A DNA stretch of 64,000 nucleotides, taken from positions 1 to 64,000 of the forward strand of contig NAVB01000236.1 of the NCBI GenBank assembly GCA_002179805.1, given 5' to 3'. Positions within the stretch are counted from its first letter, which is position 1; each line of letters begins with the position of its first letter. A program made the position numbers and the translations under genes. Below, piece after piece: positions 58,976 through 64,000 of this stretch. The notes under the pieces were generated by a model. That model was not told the origin of the DNA, searched no databases, and saw nothing but the letters and a program-made list of their open reading frames with translations. Source of the DNA: Acanthamoeba lenticulata. Lineage: Eukaryota; Discosea; Longamoebia; Acanthamoebidae.

Positions 58976-61631
58976 TCAGTTGACTTCAGCAAACTCGTTG
59001 AGCTTCGAGTAAGAGCGTCGGCGGTAGAGCACCCGCCTCGGGCGGACCGGGGACGAGGTCGTGGAGCCGCCTTCATCCGACTCCCCCTCGCTCTCCCACT
59101 TTAGCTTCATCTCCTGATGCAGCTCCCCGTGCCGCGCCAGCTCCTCACCCCGCTCCCTATCGTCGTCGCGGCGGGTCAGCCTCCATGAGGGAATCGAGGA
59201 ACGCTAGGAACAAAGACGACGACGTACGCCGGGGTGAGCTCGTCGACGAGATGGCGCACTTCGGCCTGGAGCTCGGCGCGCGTCTGCTTGAGCGAGTTGA
59301 GCTCGCGGCGCGCCCTGGCCAGGTGGAACACGGCCTGCAGCAGGCGCAGCTGCTCCATGCCCTTCTCCAGCACCCGAATGCTGGCGTAGGAGAAGACGGG
59401 CAGCGAGACGAGGAAGGCCAGGGCCGGGCGCGGGCCCCACACCCACCAGGCCGCCGCAAAGTAGAGGATGTAGGAGAGCGGCGCGCCAAAGCCGGCGATG
59501 ATGATCTTGTAGGAGGCGATCACGTCCATCGCGCCGTACAGCGCGTTGGGGTCGTTGGGCGCGATCTCCCGCGCCTTGCGCTGCGCCACGTAGCGCGCCA
59601 GCAGGCCCACCGGCAGGTTGAGCAGCGCGCCCGGCAGCGCCAGCGCCACCAGCGGGCCCTGTCCCACCATCAACCGCTCGTGAGCCACGACGACGATGAT
59701 GATGATGACGACGACGAAGAGGATGACGAAGACGAAGAGGAGGCGTACGAGGGTGAGGGCCCGGGTGAGGATCATGCGGAGGAAGAGGCGCTTGCTGACC
59801 TTGGCAAAGCCCTGGGCCACCTGGTAGTCCCTGAAGCCGTACCGGTGGAGCTGCCGGTTGTACCGGCGGACGCGCTTGACCAGCGCCTGCACGCGCTCGT
59901 TGTTCTTGTTCGCGTGGAACAGCAGCTCGGCAAAGCCCCTGCGATGAGGATCATCACCACCATCATCATCGGCCGCGCCCGCGGTCCGTTAACGGCCTCA
60001 AGTTCGTAGAGACTGGACTGGGGCGAGGACGCACCGGTTGAGCATTTGGTATTTGTTGGAGGAGAGCTGGAGCGAGGTGGGCTGGTAGAGCGACCGTACG
60101 GTGAGGGTCACCTGCCGGTCCTTGTAGGTCGGCACGTTGAGCGTCACCTGCAGACGAGCCAGCCGGTCGGGACCGCCGGTCAGCCGCGAGAGAGCGGCAA
60201 GGGCAAGGGCAACGACAAGGACAAGAGCAGGAAAGAGGAAGAGGAGGCGTACGCCGCGGAGGCCCTTCTCGACGTGGTCGAGGAGGTCGGAGCAGACCTG
60301 GCGGCGCTGCTGCGGGTCGTTGTAGCGCTCGACCCACTCCGAGCCGGGCGAGACCACCAGCGGTTCGCCAAACTCGACGATACAGTGGCCCCGGAACCTG
60401 CCCATGACGACAACGACGACAACGACGATGATGACGACGACGACGACGATGTGAGCGAGAGGCCCATAGGCAGAGAGCGAGCGCGCGGAGGGAGGAGGAA
60501 AGGAGCGTGCCGGTGGCCGTGAAAGTAGGTGAGGCCGCAGGGCACGATCTGGACCTCGACCCCGTGCTTGGCCGCGGCGCCGAGGGCCATCAGCGTGACG
60601 CCGGCCTTGAGCGGAAGCAGGTCCGGTCGATCGTGCGACGAGCCCTCGGGGAAGATGCCGATCCTGTCATCAGCACGCGCGTGTGTTTCTCGGGTCAGAG
60701 GCCTGTTTTCGCGCCGCAGCTGAGCGACGGGGCTGCATGCGCGTACGAGTTGCCGCGGGCGAGCTCGGCCCAGACCTTGTCGTAGACATGCGACTGGTCA
60801 ATCTTTTTGTATACCTGAGGCGATGGTGTAGAATATCATCAGCATCGTCGTCTGCATGATGGCGCTCATGCGGCAGCGTGCCTTGAATTTCTGGCCGGGC
60901 TCGAAGGGCGGGTCGACCGGTTCGGCCAGGACGAGCTCTGTGTCAGACTCGACCGACACCACGCGCCCGCTGCGTGCGTAGCGCACACGAACGCGCGCAC
61001 GTCAGACCCCAAACGCCTCACGATCCGGGCGAGCGCTCGCAGGCAGTACCGCCAGTCGGGCCGCTGGTGGACGATGAGCTCGTCGCCGACGGTCACCGTT
61101 CCGGCAAAGTTGGTCCCCGTGCCCAGGACCCGAGCGCCTATGGCGGCGTGAGCCGCACGTACGCGCGCGTGCGTGTGGGCGACGACACAAGCGTGTGGGG
61201 GGGGGGACGGTGCGTGTGTGCCATGAGGGTACCGTCGCTGTGGATGGTGCCGACGCCGGGCACGGCAACGTCGCGTGGGCGGTGGATGGGTACGCAGCGC
61301 AGGATGCGGGCGAAGAAGGCGATCACGGGTCGCTTGAGCGAGACTTCTGCGATGATGAAGGACGGTGTGCGACCAGTGCGGCTGAACATGATCATCGCGT
61401 CCACGAACTGGTTGCGGTGGTTGCCTGTTGTTCGTGTTGTTGTACGTGGTGGCGTGAGGAGAAGAAGCTTCGCGACAGAAGGAAAAGGGGAAGGAAAGTG
61501 GAACCGACGAAGATGACGGGGCCCTTCTTTGGCACGTTGCGACGACCCACGACCTCGACGTCATTGAAGAAGACGTGTAGAAGGATGCGGAACACGCACA
61601 ACACGAGGTACCGTAGAAACTCGGCCCACAT
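58976..61631 (-). CDS. GPT2: Glycerol-3-phosphate acyltransferase, Gpt2/Sct1 type
   Basis: About ten exons on minus, start ATG 61631 ([22 protein letters not shown]). Acyltransferase motifs in order: [14 protein letters not shown] (NHxxxxD after the splice at about 61425-61515), [21 protein letters not shown], then [20 protein letters not shown] and [15 protein letters not shown]. An insert with a small strand-rich part ([22 protein letters not shown]) lies between motifs. The C-terminal half has a pair of long membrane stretches ([22 protein letters not shown] and [24 protein letters not shown]), then a coiled coil and a charged tail. It catalyses the first acylation of glycerol 3-phosphate in the ER membrane. 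The tail ends LNEFAEVN at 58976. Confidence 0.88.
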
Positions 61632-61828
61632 CGCAATCTCGTAGTGTGGGTTCTAGATCGTATTGGAGAACGGCCGGCTTCTCCAGCACGGTAAATAACG
61701 AAATGGATGCACCGATGGTAGATCGGGCCGGGATAGAGCGAAAAGCACCAACAAAGAAAACGGCAGGGAAGCTGGCGAGCATCTCTTTGAAAGTAATCTT
61801 CGCAAAACCTAGAGCATAAGATGTCCGC

Positions 61829-61901
61829 GGGGGTGTAGCTCAGATGGTAGAGCGCTCGCTTAGCATGCGAGAGGTAAAGGGATCGATACCCTTCTCCTCC
61901 A
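61829..61901 (+). tRNA. tRNA-Ala(AGC): tRNA-Ala (anticodon AGC)
   Basis: A 73-nt cloverleaf: acceptor GGGGGTG with CTCCTCC plus discriminator A, D stem GCTC/GAGC, anticodon stem CTCGC/GCGAG with loop TTAGCAT (AGC), T arm AAGGG-ATCGATA-CCCTT. The G3-U70 wobble, the identity element of tRNA-Ala, is present. Position 6-67 is a U-U mismatch. The gene lies 197 bp from the divergent GPAT ATG. Confidence 0.94.
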
Positions 61902-62028
61902 ATATCATTTTGCAGATTAAGATTTTGTCTATCTTGTCTATCTGCTCGCCGGCACACCTGGTCATAAACGGGGAATGCCAACTGCGGTGGATGGTATATT
62001 TGACAAAAAGAGGAAGAGGACAGAGGCC

Positions 62029-63429
62029 TCAGTGGTCGGCCATCAGGTTGGACTGCAGCACGAATACTGCGCACAAATCACGTGAGATGGTAACGAAAAG
62101 AAGCTACGAGGTTGGGCTTGGTACGTACGTTTTTCCAGGAGGGTGACGGTTTCTTCGATGTACTGGAGGTGGATGCTCTTCTTGATCGATTTCTTGCAGA
62201 TGGATACGAGCGACGCTCGCCCATTTCGTATTCGGTGGATGAACACGATCTTCTCCGACATCTCCAGTGTGATCGACTGCGCCACGTCCTGCCGTTCCGA
62301 CACTAGAGGGGTGTCACACACAGAGCATCAACCGTTTAGAGCCAAAAAAGAGAGGGGAGGGGGATGAAGCCGCTGAGCCAAACATACTGATGCCGTCAGA
62401 GAAGGTGATGAGGGCCTGCAGGTTGGCCACCACGCCCACATGATCGTCCAGTTTCCCTGCGCGCAAAAATCTGAGCTCCATGGCTCTGCTGATTAATGCA
62501 CAGAAGCACGAGGGTACCGGAGGTGACGGGCTGCTGGCCCTCGTCAAAGAGAAGGAGCGAGCTTACGAGGCCCTTGTGCTTCATTTTCACTGCGCAGCAA
62601 GCGAATGAAGCAGAGCCCTGACGCTCATGAGGCCCAAGCGGTGCATAAACTAAGTGAAGGGGAGAGAACGCACGCTGGTTGAGGATGGACTGCGTAGCGT
62701 TGGAGATGATATCCACGAGCTTGTTGGCAAAATTGGAGAACTTTTGGGTCTGAATCGCCGGCTTGCGGGCGGCTGTGAAGGCGCGTTAGTCCCTTGCGCT
62801 GTGTGGCAACAGGGGGCTGCGTCTGTCAGAGTGCGCGGCGTACCCGCGGTGAACTCGGGATACTCCTTGAGGAAACCGGCGAGGATGGCCTTGGCGATCA
62901 GCCGGCCAAAGTCGGGCCCCTGCCCCACCAAAACAAGGAGTCCAAGTGAGAGGCAATACGCGACCAGATACGCGGCTTCAAGGACGAAACGTACATCGTC
63001 AATATCATGAAAAAGGGCGCAGACCATGCTGGTCTTCTCGTAGTCGGCGTCCAGCACCACCGTAACCGCCACTGACGCAGGAGTAGCCATCAGCGGTGCG
63101 GCATTGGACTGACCCAGTGAGGGCAGGGAGGGTGGACGCGGAGGAAAGGTACAAGGGAAGAAGGGCCTTACCGTGCTCGTATTCGATGTAGGAGGGGTGC
63201 ATGGCAAGGCTTTGCTTGGACAGTGTTTGGATGGTTGTAAGCAGGCCGCCATAAAGTGTAGCTCTCTGTATGCAGAGAGTTACATTTTATGTTTAATCTC
63301 CAAAATGAAAATTAAATTGAAAAAAGGAGCAAGAGGCAGGGCACATACCCCGGCTATCGTTTTGACCCATTCTTTCTCGAAAACGACGCGGCCGCTTGAT
63401 CCAATAAGGACCAACAACGCGTGCAGCAT
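62029..63429 (-). CDS. Longin-like or roadblock-like hypothetical protein
   Basis: Seven short exons on minus: ATG 63429 (MLHALLVLIGSSGRVVFEKEW), then pieces that join in frame: GRATLYGGLLTTIQTLS...SYIEYEH, VAVTVVLDADYEKTSMVCALFHDIDD, GPDFGRLIAKAILAGFLKEYPEF, KFSNFANKLVDIISNATQSILNQ, KLDDHVGVVANLQALITFSDG, MSERQDVAQSITLEMSEK...LLEK and a last LFVLQSNLMADH. The alternation of hydrophobic strands and amphipathic helices, starting with a strand-turn-strand (LLVLIGSSGRVVFEK), resembles the longin/SNARE-like fold used in trafficking complexes. That is a structural guess; I recognise no named family. About 250 aa. Divergent from the phosphatase gene by 126 bp. Confidence 0.65.
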
Positions 63430-63555
63430 GTCGCGTTGTCTAGACCTCCAACCGCTTTGTGGCGTCAAAAAGATAGAAATATAAAAAAAAGGTTTTCACT
63501 TTCCGTTCGTTATTTGACACAGACGAGCATCTGCGTGCGCACCGGTAGGCCTGGC

Positions 63556-64000
63556 ATGTCTGAACACGTACGGCCGAAGCACTACCGGAAGGAGCCGCTC
63601 GGGTGGGCTCCCCACTTCATGGCGATGTGGATCGCGAGGGTACTTTTTTACCCCACCCTAATCTACAACGTTACGCTCTACTACCTCTGGCCAACCAAAT
63701 TCCGTACGCATTATCGTCTCTTCACCATAAACGATGCACGCATGTTGAAACCTATTCTCTATGAGCTCAATGGAATTCTAAACGATGGGGGCAGGCAACT
63801 GGTGGGATCGCGTTGACGACTCTGTCATTTTGGGCGCCCTGCCTTTTTACTGGTGCCTACACCGCTGCACTTTCGTGGGGCTCAGTTGTGCTTGCTTGCG
63901 CACGCTGACTCTCCTTAACAACCCTCGGCAGGCACGTCCCCTTGCTCTACAACCAAGGCGTGCGTGGTGTGGTCAACACCTGCGATGAGTACGAGGGCCC
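63556..64000 (+). CDS. PTPMT1: PTPMT1-like dual-specificity phosphatase, N-terminal part (truncated by window end)
   Basis: Start ATG 63556 (MSEHVRPKHYRKEP). The first exon has a hydrophobic segment (MAMWIARVLFYPTLIYNVTLYYLW). It joins at about 63702-63797 to NWWDRVDDSVILGALPFYW, then at about 63853-63931 to HVPLLYNQGVRGVVNTCDEYEG. The NWWDRVDD-x-V-x-LGALPF and V-x-GV-x-N-x-x-x-E-YE sequence matches the start of PTPMT1, the mitochondrial phosphatidylglycerophosphate phosphatase of the cardiolipin pathway. The HCxxGxxRS active site lies beyond the window. The direct reading frame past 63797 is closed, so the intron is needed. The function is a family inference. Confidence 0.8.

Noticed and set aside
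63556..63816. Frameshift in the PTPMT1-like gene after residue 86
   Set aside because: A GTACGC...GGGGGCAG intron (about 63702-63797) restores NWWDRVDD in frame, so there is no need for a frameshift.

Overview
The window is nuclear DNA from a free-living amoebozoan, most probably an Acanthamoeba. Evidence: a GC-rich, very compact gene layout; many short introns (about 45-120 bp) with GTACGT or GTGCGT donors; a 119-nt 5S rRNA gene that agrees with the Acanthamoeba 5S as I know it; a canonical U2 snRNA; and a mixed gene repertoire (Zn2Cys6 cluster plus PAS, Hippo kinase, MORN/F-box, ankyrin, EF-hand, mitochondrial carrier). There are no operons, CRISPR arrays or insertion sequences. CDS spans below run from start codon to stop codon and include introns. 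Exon joins were worked out by eye from GT/AG sites and reading-frame continuity; lengths marked about are estimates.

Layout. 1-3.1 kb: end of an unknown proline-rich protein, then a Zn2Cys6/PAS regulator. 3.2-3.8 kb: 5S rRNA and U2 snRNA, both on minus. 4.0-9.2 kb: a doubtful minus ORF and a multi-exon EDEM3-like ER mannosidase with a protease-associated domain (minus). 9.6-18.2 kb (plus): unknown Cys-containing protein, a Hippo/MST kinase with C-terminal SARAH domain, and a diacylglycerol kinase. 18.3 kb: tRNA-Arg(CCG). 18.5-20.6 kb: LRR-like protein. 20.8-24.5 kb (minus): SAR1 GTPase and a 668-aa unknown P-loop protein. 24.7-34.0 kb (plus): SLC25A44-like carrier, a tandem Ras-PH-Ras-PH protein, a 2OG-Fe(II) dioxygenase and an Efg1-like nucleolar protein. 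34.1-36.3 kb (minus): F-box/MORN protein. 37-38 kb: a 35-aa membrane peptide and a small membrane protein. 38.2-41.0 kb (plus): RNA polymerase III subunit RPC6 and a secreted CBM9-like protein. 41-43 kb (minus): a truncated CRT-like transporter piece and a GNAT acetyltransferase. 43.4-44.4 kb: myristoylatable EF-hand protein. 44.6-47.5 kb (minus): an atypical kinase-like protein. 48.1-49.0 kb: ankyrin protein. 49.4-51.1 kb (minus): ER DnaJ. 51.3-52.9 kb: BRO1-domain protein. 53.4-58.5 kb: a giant UBL-UBL-coiled-coil-RING protein. 59-61.6 kb (minus): Gpt2/Sct1-type glycerol-3-phosphate acyltransferase. 61.8 kb: tRNA-Ala(AGC). 62.0-63.4 kb (minus): unknown longin-like protein. 63.5 kb to the end: a PTPMT1-like phosphatase, cut by the window edge.

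The genes are mostly independent housekeeping and signalling units. Some themes recur: secretory pathway and ER quality control (SAR1, EDEM3-like, ER DnaJ, BRO1), phospholipid metabolism (DGK, GPAT, PTPMT1-like), the Pol III system (RPC6 beside 5S and tRNA genes) and ubiquitin signalling (UBL-RING, F-box). Many genes sit head to head over 110-400 bp, suggesting shared promoters. The most unusual items are the unknown P-loop protein, the internally duplicated Ras-PH protein, the UBL-UBL-RING protein, the kinase-like protein with a changed catalytic loop, and recurrent GC-AG introns.
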